A stretch of 64,000 nucleotides of DNA from an uncultured Spirochaetales bacterium (GCA_949283305.1 CASDRU010000006.1:62001-126000), one strand, 5' to 3'. Positions 7,999 through 18,228 are shown, counted from the stretch's first letter. The notes: a model not told the origin generated them from the letters alone. Numbers and translations: made by a program.

Positions 7999-10725
7999 AT
8001 GGATCTTAAACAGCTTATTACTGACGAAAAGAATATGGGAAAGAATCCTGCGATGAATTACAAGGTCGAGAACCTTGAGGACATTGACAGCAGGATATTT
8101 ACAAAAAGAGTCAAGAACGAGAGTCTAAACAAGACCAGGAACGAGGCTATAAAGCTCTATCAGGAGGAGAATGCCGGAGATGTCATAGCCCTGCATTATG
8201 TCGCAGGACGAATCAAGCTAGAAATGCGTCCTCATGAGTTCAATGTGGATCTCAATAACATACTTGTGCAGTTCTATGATGCAAGGAACTGGGCTGTTGT
8301 AAAATATCTAGGTCTTCTGATTATCTCCAAGAGTGAGAACTCACTTGCTCTCAGAATCCTTGGTGATGTTGCAAGCGAGGAAAAAGATGATGATCTGATG
8401 TGGCAGTATTATGAGCGCTACATAAAGACTGACAACAAGGACAAGGACATAATCATGGAAGTCGCAAAGCACTTCAAGAGCCTTGATGACAAGAAGAAGG
8501 CAAATGCTTATTATCAGAGGGCACTGCTGAGAATGGATGTTCCTCAGGACAACTCGAAGATCGAGAATGCATTTAAAAACCTTCTAGATCTTAAGCGCCT
8601 TGACTGCCAGTTCTTCATAAACTATGTCGACAGCACAGTAGCAAAGCTTGATAGCGATTTTGCATTCAGCCTCTACTCTCTTCTTATTTCAGAGCTTAAA
8701 AAGGAAAAAGCTGAGCTTGATGAGGCAGAAAAGAGTGAAAGAAGGAAGAACCTTGAGAACACTGTTAAAGTCTATAAGCTCATGCTTGAGATAAAGAGTG
8801 AGGATGAGATAAGAAAGGCAGTTGTAGAGACACTTAAGGAAGAATACAGAAATTCTTCGAGACTTGCTGAATGTCTCAAGAAGTACAATATAGTCAAGAG
8901 CGCCAATGTGCTTTCTGAAATCAATGAGTTTGAAAAGGAAATTGCCTACAGCAAGGGAGCATTCTGCTATCAGAAGGCAACAAGAAGAGTCGGACTGATC
9001 ACGGGAATAGACAATACTCACCTGACTGTAAAGTATTCAGGAAGCGAGCCTGAGCAGAAGATTACTCTTGAAGCTGCTTTCCTTTCCCTTGTCCCGCTTA
9101 CGAATCAGAATATAAAGGCAATCAAGAAAGGTGTTCCCCAGGCTAAGATAAAAGCAAAGATCAATGCACCAGGAGGCATATCCTGGCTTGCATGGACTCT
9201 TCTTTATTCCGCTGACAACAACGAGGCAAGCATCAGGGACATGAAGGCAGAAGTAGTTCCTTCAATCATGAGTGATGATGAGTGGAAGAAGATTTCAGAA
9301 GACCTTAAAACAGAACTGAGAAAGAACGAGTATGTCACCTTCATTCCGGGCTCGACAGATTTATACCGTCTTGAGTCATATCCGAAGACTGAGGAGGAGA
9401 AAATCTTCACATCCTTTGAGAAGGCAGGAAACAATTTCTATCTCAGGGCCCAGATCATGCTTGAGGCTATGAGCAACAAGGAAATCGACAAGAGCTCAGA
9501 TTCTCTGATGGACATGGCTGATTACTTTTCTATGAAGCTTGAGGGAGATGAGAAGAGCGATGTGCTTCTCTGCTCTGCCCTTATTCTTGAAATCGTCTCA
9601 AGAAATGATGAGGTCAAAGTTCAGGTAAGGAGAAGCTTTGAGGATATTTACAAGAGTCTTTCTCAGGAAGAGAGGATTCAGGCATTTTCACGCGTTGAGG
9701 GCGGAGCCAAGCTCAAAAAGGAATATGTTGACAAGGTAATCGAGGTTGACGGATATCCTGAGACATTAATTGAGATGATGAGCTCATATATTCCTTATAT
9801 CTCAGAATGTCTGAAGAAAATGAGTAGCAAGGACTATTATGAATATATAGGCAGCGTGTTCTCTGCTTTCCGAGGAAAGATTGCTGAGTTTGTATACTTC
9901 ATTTCAAAGGTCACAGATGATGATCTTAAAAAAGCAGACTATGACAGGGCACAGCTTACAAAGCAGGAGCTGAGGGCACTTCAGTCGTTCAAGAACCTTG
10001 ACATTGTCGGAGAGACAAAGAAGCAGAGAGATGCGATCAAGAAAGAGCTTTTGAAGGACAGGCATATTGAAAAACTTATTGAAAGTGCAGGCGACTATGA
10101 GGATTTTGCTGAGCTCAAGAGCCTCATAATGCTCAACAGCGAGCTCGATACTGTTGAGAAAAATGAGTATAAGGTAATGCTTTCTGAGCGCTGTCCAGAG
10201 CTTTTTGCAGATGAGAACAAAAAGGACGGAGAAAAGACTGTAAGAACAGTTAGAGGATTCTTGTGTCTTGAGGAAAGCTACAATCAGAAGCAGGAAGAGC
10301 TTAAGAAGATCAATACAGTCGATATGCCTCAGATCCTTAAGGAAATCAACACGGCCCGAGAGCTTGGAGATTTAAGGGAGAATGCTGAGTACCAGTATGC
10401 AAAGGAGCATAAGAGAGAGCTTGAGAGAAGACTTGGAGAGCTCAATCATGATCTGAATACAGTGAGGATTATGAAGAGCCAGGACGTCATCCCGTTCCTT
10501 ATCGGATTTGGAACAAAGGTTGAGCTTCTTGACAAGAATGAGAATAAAAATGTCACTTACACATTCCTTGGCAGGTGGGAAAGCAACCCGGAAGAAGGCA
10601 TTATTGATATCAATGCACCGCTTGGAAAAGCACTCAGAGATCATAAGGAAAAGGATGAGGTGAGCTTTACAATCAATGACAAGAGCTATGACTATGTCAT
10701 TCTTTCTGTTTCCTCTGTGCTTTAA
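7999..10725 (+). CDS. greA: Long spirochaetal GreA, helical-repeat N-terminus
   Basis: The C-terminal part (about 755-908) is a transcript-cleavage factor GreA: a coiled coil with TARELGDLRENAEYQYAKE, keeping the tip acids Asp791 and Glu794 that hold Mg in the RNA polymerase secondary channel, then a FKBP-like domain (VELLDKNENKNVTYTFLGRWE). GreA is normally ~160 residues; the extra ~750 residues here are mostly helical and Lys/Glu-rich with TPR-like stretches. Such a fusion is known in treponemes, and its added role is unknown. ATG 7999 follows GGAGAG. The gene is alone on its strand and has its own promoter, leader terminator and 3' terminator. Confidence 0.93.
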   Translation: MDLKQLITDEKNMGKNPAMNYKVENLEDIDSRIFTKRVKNESLNKTRNEAIKLYQEENAGDVIALHYVAGRIKLEMRPHEFNVDLNNILVQFYDARNWAVVKYLGLLIISKSENSLALRILGDVASEEKDDDLMWQYYERYIKTDNKDKDIIMEVAKHFKSLDDKKKANAYYQRALLRMDVPQDNSKIENAFKNLLDLKRLDCQFFINYVDSTVAKLDSDFAFSLYSLLISELKKEKAELDEAEKSERRKNLENTVKVYKLMLEIKSEDEIRKAVVETLKEEYRNSSRLAECLKKYNIVKSANVLSEINEFEKEIAYSKGAFCYQKATRRVGLITGIDNTHLTVKYSGSEPEQKITLEAAFLSLVPLTNQNIKAIKKGVPQAKIKAKINAPGGISWLAWTLLYSADNNEASIRDMKAEVVPSIMSDDEWKKISEDLKTELRKNEYVTFIPGSTDLYRLESYPKTEEEKIFTSFEKAGNNFYLRAQIMLEAMSNKEIDKSSDSLMDMADYFSMKLEGDEKSDVLLCSALILEIVSRNDEVKVQVRRSFEDIYKSLSQEERIQAFSRVEGGAKLKKEYVDKVIEVDGYPETLIEMMSSYIPYISECLKKMSSKDYYEYIGSVFSAFRGKIAEFVYFISKVTDDDLKKADYDRAQLTKQELRALQSFKNLDIVGETKKQRDAIKKELLKDRHIEKLIESAGDYEDFAELKSLIMLNSELDTVEKNEYKVMLSERCPELFADENKKDGEKTVRTVRGFLCLEESYNQKQEELKKINTVDMPQILKEINTARELGDLRENAEYQYAKEHKRELERRLGELNHDLNTVRIMKSQDVIPFLIGFGTKVELLDKNENKNVTYTFLGRWESNPEEGIIDINAPLGKALRDHKEKDEVSFTINDKSYDYVILSVSSVL

Positions 10726-10745
10726 GAACAATTATATTGTTCACT

Positions 10746-10783
10746 CAGGCTGTCTTTGAGGTTAATCCTCAAAGCCGGACCTG
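10746..10783 (+). other. Nested hairpin downstream of greA
   Basis: CAGG (10746-10749) and CCTG (10780-10783) can close an inner perfect 8-bp stem, CTTTGAGG / CCTCAAAG with loop TTAAT (10754-10774). Together with the terminator that follows it, this makes a two-hairpin 3' untranslated region of greA or a small RNA. I do not recognise an RNA family. Confidence 0.4.
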
Positions 10784-10793
10784 AAATAAGCTT

Positions 10794-10842
10794 AGGCTAT
10801 CTTCTCTCTGAAAATCAATGGAGGAAGGTAGCCTGATTTTTT
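10794..10842 (+). terminator. Terminator of greA
   Basis: AGGCTATCTTC (10794-10804) pairs with GAAGGTAGCCT (10824-10834), 11 pairs with one G-T, around a 19-base loop, followed by GATTTTTTAT. The T run overlaps the stop codon of the convergent murJ-like gene. Confidence 0.7.
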
Positions 10843-12172
10843 ATATCTTTCTTCTGATGTTCAGCACAATCGGATAAAGAGAAAGGAGAAAAAGCAGAAG
10901 ACCAAGAAGAAGGGAAAAGAACAGCTCAGATAATCTGTCATCAGCAATTTCACCAATCCTGGCAAAAGGAAAAATGATATATATGATTATCGGAAAACAG
11001 CAACAGAGTGAAAGGAGTGTTTCTTTAACAGTTTCTTTTTTCCCGATAAAATTCTGATCAGATATCAAAAAGACCAGACTTACTGCAAAAGAGATGAGCA
11101 TAATGTTTTCAGCCCTGATATTGAATATCATCAGAATTAATGCAGAAATAATCCTCCTCATTATGCTGATTATTACTTTCTTCTCATTTTCAAGATAGAG
11201 AATGCGCTCAAAGAAAATGCATGCAGACATGAAGAAAGAAGATACAAGAACATGAAAAAGCATGGCTGAGTTTTCCTTCACATCGTCAAAATCAAAATTT
11301 CCTCCCCCGTAGAGGACATCGACTATTTCATTTGAAAAAGCAATTAAAAGCAATGTGCTCAGACTTATGAATGAAATATAGTATCTGTATGCTTTTTTAA
11401 ACTCTTTCATCTCATAGTCAGTGGAGATGAAGAATGAAATTGCAACGGAGGATGGAAGAAGTGCTATTATGTAGCTGTTTGCAAAATATGTTGCTCTCTT
11501 TTCTCTCGCACTCACATAAAAAAGCACGAGTATGAATAAAGCAGAAAGTGCAGTGTAAACGAGCGATGATGAGTATTTTGAATCAATTTTCTTAATAAAA
11601 TGAAAGCTTTTCTTTTTTGTTATGATTGCTGTAAGAAGAAGAGTTATCAGGGAGGAAACTGAAAGTGAAAGAGAAAGGGAATATATTCCAAGATTTTTGA
11701 ATAAAAAAAGAAATAGAAGCGATAAAAGAGAAAAAAGCAGAGAAAGCAAATTATGAAGAACTCCCCTGTTCTCTTTTATAAGAGCTGTTGAAATGGCATT
11801 CTGAGCAAGATAGAGAAAAAGAAAAGTGGAATACAGGAAAAGCATCAGGAACAAAGAGAGAAAAGAATATTTGAAAAAGCTTGAGAGAAAGAGAGAAAAA
11901 AGAGCAGAAAGAGGAATAAGAAGAAGATAAAGAATAATATCAAGGCTGATAGCGCTGTCTGTTTCATCATCTTCATCTGCAAGCAGGGATGCATTGCTGT
12001 TCCCATCCTCAAGAGTTTTTCTCGCCTGATTAAACGGCGCGTATGAAGTGTTTATAATCTCATTTATTGTTCCGGAGCCAAAAAAGAATGACAGAACGGC
12101 TGATCTCAGCATCCCAGATATACGGGAAAGAATTATGAATATGAAAGAGAGTGCTTTATTTTGCTTTTGCAT
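10841..12172 (-). CDS. MurJ/MviN-like flippase, divergent
   Basis: A 443-residue polytopic membrane protein with roughly 12-14 hydrophobic segments. The N-terminus SRISGMLRSAVLSFFFGSG resembles the MurJ start (SRISGfiRd...a.lFGas), and VDVLYGGGNFD around residue 310 resembles the MurJ segment before TM8. MurJ moves lipid II across the inner membrane for peptidoglycan synthesis. It is shorter than typical MurJ (~510) and the central region is very divergent, with runs of Leu, Phe and Ser, so substrate and activity are uncertain. ATG 12172 overlaps tgt by 17 bases; no Shine-Dalgarno sequence is visible, so coupling to tgt is likely. Confidence 0.65.
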   Translation of the reverse strand: MQKQNKALSFIFIILSRISGMLRSAVLSFFFGSGTINEIINTSYAPFNQARKTLEDGNSNASLLADEDDETDSAISLDIILYLLLIPLSALFSLFLSSFFKYSFLSLFLMLFLYSTFLFLYLAQNAISTALIKENRGVLHNLLSLLFSLLSLLFLFLFKNLGIYSLSLSLSVSSLITLLLTAIITKKKSFHFIKKIDSKYSSSLVYTALSALFILVLFYVSAREKRATYFANSYIIALLPSSVAISFFISTDYEMKEFKKAYRYYISFISLSTLLLIAFSNEIVDVLYGGGNFDFDDVKENSAMLFHVLVSSFFMSACIFFERILYLENEKKVIISIMRRIISALILMIFNIRAENIMLISFAVSLVFLISDQNFIGKKETVKETLLSLCCCFPIIIYIIFPFARIGEIADDRLSELFFSLLLGLLLFLLSLYPIVLNIRRKI

Positions 12173-13283
12173 AGTAGCGTTCAAGATATTCCTTTTTGAA
12201 TTCTTTGAATCTGTCTTCTCTTATTGCCTCTCTGACTCTTTGCATGAGGCGGAAAAGATATGCAAGATTATGCTCTGTTGCAAGCATGCCTCCAAGCATT
12301 TCATTGCATTTGATCAGATGATGCATGTATGCTCTTGTGTATTCTCTGCAGCATGTGCAGCTGCATTCTTCTTCAAGCGGTCTATGATCGAATTTGTGAA
12401 TGGCTTTTTTCAGCACAACAGGACCGTCATCTGTGAACACTGTTCCGTTTCTTGCCATCCTTGTTGCAAGCACGCAGTCAAAAAGATCAATTCCGTTGTC
12501 AACAGCCTCAAGAATATAGTCCGGGCTTCCGATTCCCATGACATAGCGTGGCTTTGAAGGATCAGTGTATTCAGCTGTAAAGGAAAGAAAATGTATGAAT
12601 TCTTCTTTCTCCTCTCCAACTGAAAGTCCTCCGATTGCAAGACCCGGAAAATCCATTTCCGATAGCGTCAAAGCACTTTCCTTTCTCAGATCCTCATAGA
12701 AGTTTCCCTGAATTATTCCAAAAAGATTTCCAGGAAAGCTCTCTCCCAGCCTCTTTTTCTCCTCCAGGCTTCGCTTTGCCCAGTCTTTTGTTATAAGCCA
12801 TGCATCACGTGCGGCTTTATAATCAATGTTCGGAGGTGTGCATACATCAAGGCACATTGCTATATCGCTTCCGATGATGCTCTGGATATCCACAACCTTT
12901 TCAGGAGTGAATACATGCTTTGATCCATCTATATGGCTCTGGAATTTCACTCCGTCCTTGCTGATCTTTCTGAGCTGTGAAAGAGAAAAAACCTGGAATC
13001 CCCCGCTGTCGGTGAGTATGTTCCTGTCCCATGAGGAGAAGTTGTGAACGCCCTTGAAATCCTTGAGCACCTCAAGACCCGGACGAAGATAAAGATGATA
13101 TGTGTTTGCTAGAATAATCCTGTACCCTATTTCCCTTATCTTGTCATGGTAAATTCCCTTCACTGTCGCATTTGTTCCGACCGGCATGAATGCGGGAGTT
13201 TCAACAATGCCGTGATTGAGGCTCAGTATTCCAAGCCTTGCTTTTGATGTGCTGTCAGTCTTAATAACATTGAGAATGCTCAT
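12156..13283 (-). CDS. tgt: Queuine tRNA-ribosyltransferase
   Basis: Exchanges guanine-34 for preQ1 in tRNAs with GUN anticodons, a step of queuosine synthesis. The 375 residues form the TIM-barrel fold with Asp92 in ILTDSGGFQVFS (general acid/base), the nucleophile Asp269 in DLFDCVLATRMARNG, and a zinc site made by Cys307, Cys309, Cys312 and His338. QueA, the next enzyme of the pathway, is encoded at 35361-36392. ATG 13283 overlaps the lptG stop (ATGA). Confidence 0.97.
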   Translation of the reverse strand: MSILNVIKTDSTSKARLGILSLNHGIVETPAFMPVGTNATVKGIYHDKIREIGYRIILANTYHLYLRPGLEVLKDFKGVHNFSSWDRNILTDSGGFQVFSLSQLRKISKDGVKFQSHIDGSKHVFTPEKVVDIQSIIGSDIAMCLDVCTPPNIDYKAARDAWLITKDWAKRSLEEKKRLGESFPGNLFGIIQGNFYEDLRKESALTLSEMDFPGLAIGGLSVGEEKEEFIHFLSFTAEYTDPSKPRYVMGIGSPDYILEAVDNGIDLFDCVLATRMARNGTVFTDDGPVVLKKAIHKFDHRPLEEECSCTCCREYTRAYMHHLIKCNEMLGGMLATEHNLAYLFRLMQRVREAIREDRFKEFKKEYLERYYAKAK

Positions 13284-14344
13284 AATCTTCTACCCGCCTC
13301 TGATATTAGCAGAGCAATAATTATAGTTGCAAGAGATGGAAAAACTATTGCAAGTGCCGCACTTACTATCTCTTCTGATGCAAGAATTGAAAATACCATG
13401 TCGGAAACAAAATAAACAAGTGCTATGACAATTGATTCAAAAAGCGAGAAAAGAAGAACATTCTTTTTATAGCTGTAATTCATCAGTATGGCTATCATCA
13501 TCAGGATGAAAATAGTAAAAGGCTCTGCGATGCGGTGAAGGAAATCATAAAGAAAACGGCTGTACTGGCTTTCATTCACACTCTTTACTCTTTTCAAATA
13601 ATCAAGAGAGGATGAAAAGCTCATCAGAGAAGCATCTATCCTTCCTTCAAGGAAAAGGTCTTCTGAAAAGGAGAAATCAGGAAGTATGATTTCATCAAAT
13701 CCAGATATCTGTCCGTTTCTTGCTATGCTTCCGTCAATGAATATCCATGTTCCGTTTTCATAGAGTGCGTAATCTGCTTCAACTCTCTCACAAATGCTGT
13801 TATCATCTGTTCTTATCACTATCGGTGAATAAAGATGCTTTGAGCTCTCGCTGTAGCGTGGAGAATAGACAATATAGCCTGTTTCCTCATCAAAGAGAGT
13901 TATTGTATTTGCTGAGCTTGTGCCTTCAAGACCGAATAATGTCTCATTGATCTTTCTTGCTTCACTCTTCCAGTTCAGAATTACATTCTCATTCAAAAAC
14001 GTGAATAAAAGAGAGATTAAAACGGCAAGTATTATTACAGGAAGAGTCAGGGATGTCTTGCTGTAACCGGATGAGTAAAGCGCAAGGCGTTCATTGCTTG
14101 CACTTAAATTCGAATAAAAATATGTGGTGCTGAACAAGAGCGCAAGACTTAAAAGCATTATGAAATAATCAGAAAGAGAAAAGAAAGAGGAATAGAAAAG
14201 AGTCAGAAAAGAATATCCCCCGTTTATTATGCTGTCCATTCTCATGAATGTCTCAACAGCCATTACAAGAAGAGAGAAAATCAGAAGAGTGATGGCAGCT
14301 ACTTTCAATATCGAGAATATGCTGTATTTCCAGATGATTCTCAT
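13280..14344 (-). CDS. lptG: LptG/LptF-family permease
   Basis: A YjgP/YjgQ permease subunit of the Lpt ABC transporter, which pulls lipopolysaccharide or a similar lipid out of the inner membrane. Of 354 residues the first ~115 hold three membrane helices, a periplasmic beta-rich domain follows (about 130-250, ITLFDEETGYIVYSPRYS...), and three helices end the protein. It directly follows lptF with a 4-base overlap and AGGAGG upstream. LptF and LptG are hard to tell apart by eye; I name this one LptG only because it is second. LptB and LptC are not in the window. Confidence 0.8.
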   Translation of the reverse strand: MRIIWKYSIFSILKVAAITLLIFSLLVMAVETFMRMDSIINGGYSFLTLFYSSFFSLSDYFIMLLSLALLFSTTYFYSNLSASNERLALYSSGYSKTSLTLPVIILAVLISLLFTFLNENVILNWKSEARKINETLFGLEGTSSANTITLFDEETGYIVYSPRYSESSKHLYSPIVIRTDDNSICERVEADYALYENGTWIFIDGSIARNGQISGFDEIILPDFSFSEDLFLEGRIDASLMSFSSSLDYLKRVKSVNESQYSRFLYDFLHRIAEPFTIFILMMIAILMNYSYKKNVLLFSLFESIVIALVYFVSDMVFSILASEEIVSAALAIVFPSLATIIIALLISEAGRRL

Positions 14345-15585
14345 GTGCGGTTCCTCCTGAGAATGTTCAGAAGAAGTGCAAGAAAAGCAATCACAATATT
14401 GGGAATCATCATAAGGAGATATGATGTGATGTTAATTTCAAATATCTTGAGCTGGACAAAAAACAGCAGATACCAGTATAAGACCGCAACAAGAAGAGAA
14501 AGAGCAAAGCCTGTAAGCCTTCCATATCTCATCCTTGTCTTTGCAAGAGGAAATGAGATGAATGTAAGAATGAAGCATGCAAGAGAAAGAGCGAATTTCT
14601 TTGTCAGCTCTGCCTTGTAGTACTGGGCATAGAAATCAAACGGCTCAGAAGAATTCTCAATAGAATAGACCTGATCTTTAAAATCAAAATTGCCCTGTTT
14701 CATAGAATCAGAAATGTAATATAAACTTCTTTTCCTGCTTTCATTAAAGGTATTCTTCATATCTTCTTCGATCACATTTCTGTTTTCAATCTGCTCAAGA
14801 AGTTCTTTTGATGTAAGATTCATGGGACTGGTTGAAGTCAGGGAGGGAAGCTGATCGGAGAAATTCAGGAAGACCTCGGCTTCCTTTGCATCTGAAATCA
14901 CTAAGAATGAGGAATCAGATGAGTCAGTTATCATGATCTGAGGATCATCAAGAGAAAGAGAATATACAAATGAATCAGGATTGATTATGTTTATGCTTCC
15001 CTTTTGTGAAACAATTGTCTTGTTCTCGCTTCCAAGATCCGTATTGAAAAGTGTAAGAGAATATATCTCGTTTTCACTTAAATCCTTGTTTGTAAGAATC
15101 AGGTTTCCCACCGTGCTCACACTGGATTTTTCCAGCTCGAATGTCGGCATCTCGACCATCAGCTCAGACAGTCTTGCATTATACTTTGAGTTTGAATACG
15201 GCATCAGAAAATCTGAGACATAGAAATTGAGCAGGCTGATTATCAGTGAGAGGATAATGACAGGATAATACACATATCTCATTTTGATGCCGCATGAACA
15301 GAGTGCAAGAATCTCATTGCTGCTTCCCATCTGGGCAAGCATCATGCTGCTGGCTGAAAGTGTTGAGAACGGGAAAGTATAAATAAGAAACTGCGGCATC
15401 GAGAGAATGACCATATATAAAATATCTGAAAGTGCAACATTTTTTAGTGCAACCCTCTCAACAAGCAGCAGTATTGAATTGACGAAGAAAATGAGAAAGA
15501 AAAACACAAAGGAAGCAATGAAATTAATCAAGAATTCCTTTGTGACAAAAGTATAGATTATCCTGTGTTTTGAACACACTCTCAT
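14341..15585 (-). CDS. lptF: LptF/LptG-family permease
   Basis: Partner of the next gene in the Lpt transporter. The 414 residues begin with three membrane helices (first at about 18-40), including SMPQFLIYTFPFSTLSASSMM, a conserved stretch of the family that borders the coupling helix. A periplasmic domain of about 200 residues and three C-terminal helices (SLACFILTFISFPLAKTRMRYGRLTGF, typical of YjgP/YjgQ) follow. GGAG lies upstream of ATG 15585. It is immediately next to dut (0-base gap) and overlaps lptG by 4 bases. Confidence 0.82.
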   Translation of the reverse strand: MRVCSKHRIIYTFVTKEFLINFIASFVFFFLIFFVNSILLLVERVALKNVALSDILYMVILSMPQFLIYTFPFSTLSASSMMLAQMGSSNEILALCSCGIKMRYVYYPVIILSLIISLLNFYVSDFLMPYSNSKYNARLSELMVEMPTFELEKSSVSTVGNLILTNKDLSENEIYSLTLFNTDLGSENKTIVSQKGSINIINPDSFVYSLSLDDPQIMITDSSDSSFLVISDAKEAEVFLNFSDQLPSLTSTSPMNLTSKELLEQIENRNVIEEDMKNTFNESRKRSLYYISDSMKQGNFDFKDQVYSIENSSEPFDFYAQYYKAELTKKFALSLACFILTFISFPLAKTRMRYGRLTGFALSLLVAVLYWYLLFFVQLKIFEINITSYLLMMIPNIVIAFLALLLNILRRNRT

Positions 15586-16017
15586 TTATACTCCGCTGGA
15601 GCCGAATCCCCCATCTGCTCTGATTGTATCAGAAAGAGCATCAGTTATCTCAAAGTCGCATCTTGTATACGGAGCAACAACTGCCTGTGCAATCCTGTCC
15701 CCGTCGTTGACGACATAGTCCTCATCTGAGAGATTAACTAAAATAATCTTTATTTCTCCCCTGTAATCAGAATCAATTGTTCCAGGGGTATTCAAAACTG
15801 TTATGCCATGTTTGAGAGCAAGTCCGCTTCTTGGGCGGATCTGCATCTCATAACCTTCAGGGATTTCAAAATAAAGTCCAGTAGGAATAATGCATCGAGA
15901 AAAGCTTTTTATGACGATGCTTTTATCAAGGTGTGCCGAAATATCAAATCCGGCACTTCCCTCGCTCTGGTAAGAGGGAGTCCTTGCTCCCTCTTCCTTC
16001 TTTAAAAGTATTCTCAC
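15586..16017 (-). CDS. dut: dUTP diphosphatase
   Basis: Hydrolyses dUTP to dUMP, keeping uracil out of DNA and feeding dTMP synthesis. All five motifs of trimeric dUTPase are present in 143 residues: GSAGFDI (1), RPRSGLAL (2), [17 protein letters not shown] with the catalytic Asp (3), [12 protein letters not shown] (4) and the P-loop-like GGFGSSGV at the very end (5). The start codon is GTG at 16017, overlapping the pnp stop (GTGA), so translation is probably coupled to pnp. Confidence 0.96.
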   Translation of the reverse strand: MRILLKKEEGARTPSYQSEGSAGFDISAHLDKSIVIKSFSRCIIPTGLYFEIPEGYEMQIRPRSGLALKHGITVLNTPGTIDSDYRGEIKIILVNLSDEDYVVNDGDRIAQAVVAPYTRCDFEITDALSDTIRADGGFGSSGV

Positions 16018-18149
16018 TTTGACTCTTCTTCCTTATTCTCCTTATCTGTGCTCTCCTGAGCATCAATATAAGAGAGATTCAGGCGGTCCATTCTGTCAAT
16101 GTCAATAAGCTTGACGCTGACGACATCTCCAACATGAAGAACATCCTCAACATTCTTCACTCTCTTCTTTGAGAGCTTGGAAATATGGCAAAGTCCTTCT
16201 TTTCCTGGAAGAATCTCGATGAATGCGCCAAAGTCTACAATTCTCTTTACAGTTCCCTGATAGATCTTGCCGACCTCAGGCTCCTCGATTATTGAAAGAA
16301 TGAGTTTCTTTGCATTCTGTGCAACGGCATTGTTCTTTCCATAGATCATTACAGTACCTGTCTCGTCAATGTTGACCTCTGCTGTGCTCTGGGCAATGAT
16401 TGACTTGATTGTCTTTCCGCCTGTACCGATAATCGCACCGATCTTGTCCTCTGGAACCCTGAATGAGAGAATCTTAGGAGCAAGCTCACTGATTTCGCTT
16501 CTCGGCTGAGCGAGTGTCTTCTCCATGATTGAAAGGATATGCATTCTTCCTTCCTTAGCCTGGTTAAGAGCCTTGCTCATGATCTCAGGTGTGACTCCGG
16601 CAATCTTGATATCCATCTGGAATGCTGTGATTCCATCCCTTGTTCCTGCAACCTTGAAGTCCATGTCTCCAAGATGGTCCTCTTCACCAAGGATATCTGA
16701 GAGGACAACGTACTTTGAATAGTCCTCTCCTTCTGTTATGAGTCCCATTGCAATACCTGCAACCGGCTTTGAGATAGGAACACCTGCATCCATGAGTGAA
16801 AGACAGCCTCCGCATACGCTTGCCATGCTTGAAGAGCCGTTTGATTCCATGATCTCTGATACGACTCTGACTGTGTACGGGAACTTGTCCTTTTTAGGCA
16901 CAACAGCCTCAAGGGCACGCTGAGCAAGATGACCGTGTCCGATTTCTCTTCTTCCTGTTGTAAGTCTTCCGCATTCACCTACGCTGTACGGCGGGAAGTT
17001 ATAGTGAAGCATGAAGTTGGAATAGCTCTTTTCTCCATCGATATTGTCAAAAAGCTGTTCATCCTGCACTGTTCCAAGTGTAGTGACTGCAAGGCTCTGT
17101 GTCTCACCACGTGTAAAGAGTGCAGAACCGTGAGTTGACGGGAGAAGTCCGACTTCACATGTTATCGGGCGGATATCTGTAACCTTTCTTCCGTCAGTTC
17201 TGACTCCGTCATTTAAAATGGATGATCTGAGGATATTGTATTCCATGTCCTCAAAAATCTTTTCAACCTCGCCTTCTCTCTTCTCATCTTCAGCAATGAG
17301 GTCTGCATATTTTGCCTTCACATCACAAATAACCTTTGATATTGCATTACCTCTGTTCTGCTTGCCCTTTACAAAGCTTGCTTCCTTGATAAGAGGATAA
17401 GCGTACTCTTTCAGTTCCTCTGCCCATGAAAGGTCTGCTTCCTTGATTTCCATAAGCGGAAGCTTCTTTTTTCCGCAGAGCTTCTGCATCTCAAGCTGAG
17501 CAAGACATATTTTTGTGATAACCGGCTGAGCTGCGGCAATTGCACCAAGCATATCATCTTCCTGGACTTCCTTGGCTCCGCCTTCAACCATTGTAATTCC
17601 GTCCTTTGTACCGGCTACTACGATATCAAGGGATGCCTCAGGAATCTGCTGGAAAGTCGGGTTGATGACATACTTTCCATCAATGAGGGCAACTCTGACT
17701 GCTGCAATAGGTCCATAAAAAGGAATGTCTGAGATTGTTACAGCACAGCTTGCAGCATTTATTGCAATAATGTCCGGAGTGTTTGTCATGTCTGATGAGA
17801 CAACAGTCGGGACAATCTGGATTTCTCTTCCGAATGCCTTGTCAAAGAGAGGACGCATTGGGCGGTCAATAAGACGGCTGACAAGGATTTCCTTATCCTT
17901 TGGCTTTCCTTCTCTCTTCAAGAATCCTCCAGGAATCTTTCCTGCAGCATAATATTTCTCGTTGTATTCAACTGATACAGGCACATAATCAATAGGCTCG
18001 CTTGGCTCTTCTCCGCAGCATACTGTTGCTACAACTGCAGAACCTTTGAAATATGCGTATACCGCACCATTTGCCTGTTTTGCGATTTTGCCGGACTCAA
18101 ATACCAGCTCTCCGCCGTCCATCGGGACAGCTACTCTTGTAATTTCCAT
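16014..18149 (-). CDS. pnp: Polynucleotide phosphorylase
   Basis: Degrades RNA 3' to 5' with phosphate and is a core part of bacterial RNA turnover. The 711 residues show two RNase PH domains (about 10-210 and 310-540; [25 protein letters not shown] and [13 protein letters not shown] are hallmark stretches), a KH domain near 560-610 ([15 protein letters not shown]) and an S1 domain near 625-695 ([22 protein letters not shown]). ATG 18149 follows AAGGAAG. It is preceded by rpsO with a hairpin between, the arrangement known from other bacteria where PNPase controls its own mRNA. Confidence 0.98.
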   Translation of the reverse strand: MEITRVAVPMDGGELVFESGKIAKQANGAVYAYFKGSAVVATVCCGEEPSEPIDYVPVSVEYNEKYYAAGKIPGGFLKREGKPKDKEILVSRLIDRPMRPLFDKAFGREIQIVPTVVSSDMTNTPDIIAINAASCAVTISDIPFYGPIAAVRVALIDGKYVINPTFQQIPEASLDIVVAGTKDGITMVEGGAKEVQEDDMLGAIAAAQPVITKICLAQLEMQKLCGKKKLPLMEIKEADLSWAEELKEYAYPLIKEASFVKGKQNRGNAISKVICDVKAKYADLIAEDEKREGEVEKIFEDMEYNILRSSILNDGVRTDGRKVTDIRPITCEVGLLPSTHGSALFTRGETQSLAVTTLGTVQDEQLFDNIDGEKSYSNFMLHYNFPPYSVGECGRLTTGRREIGHGHLAQRALEAVVPKKDKFPYTVRVVSEIMESNGSSSMASVCGGCLSLMDAGVPISKPVAGIAMGLITEGEDYSKYVVLSDILGEEDHLGDMDFKVAGTRDGITAFQMDIKIAGVTPEIMSKALNQAKEGRMHILSIMEKTLAQPRSEISELAPKILSFRVPEDKIGAIIGTGGKTIKSIIAQSTAEVNIDETGTVMIYGKNNAVAQNAKKLILSIIEEPEVGKIYQGTVKRIVDFGAFIEILPGKEGLCHISKLSKKRVKNVEDVLHVGDVVSVKLIDIDRMDRLNLSYIDAQESTDKENKEEESK

Positions 18150-18190
18150 AATACTTCCTTATTCGTTCTTTTATTGTTCTTTATAATCAC

Positions 18191-18218
18191 AAAAAGCGAG
18201 AAGATTTCTTCCCGCTTT
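18191..18218 (-). terminator. Hairpin between rpsO and pnp
   Basis: On the minus strand AAAGCGGGAAG pairs with CTTCTCGCTTT (11 pairs, one G-T) around AAAT and is followed by TTG, the T run being TTTTT including stem bases. It could act as a partial terminator or RNase processing site that separates rpsO and pnp mRNA. Confidence 0.5.
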
Positions 18219-18228
18219 GTTTATTTCA

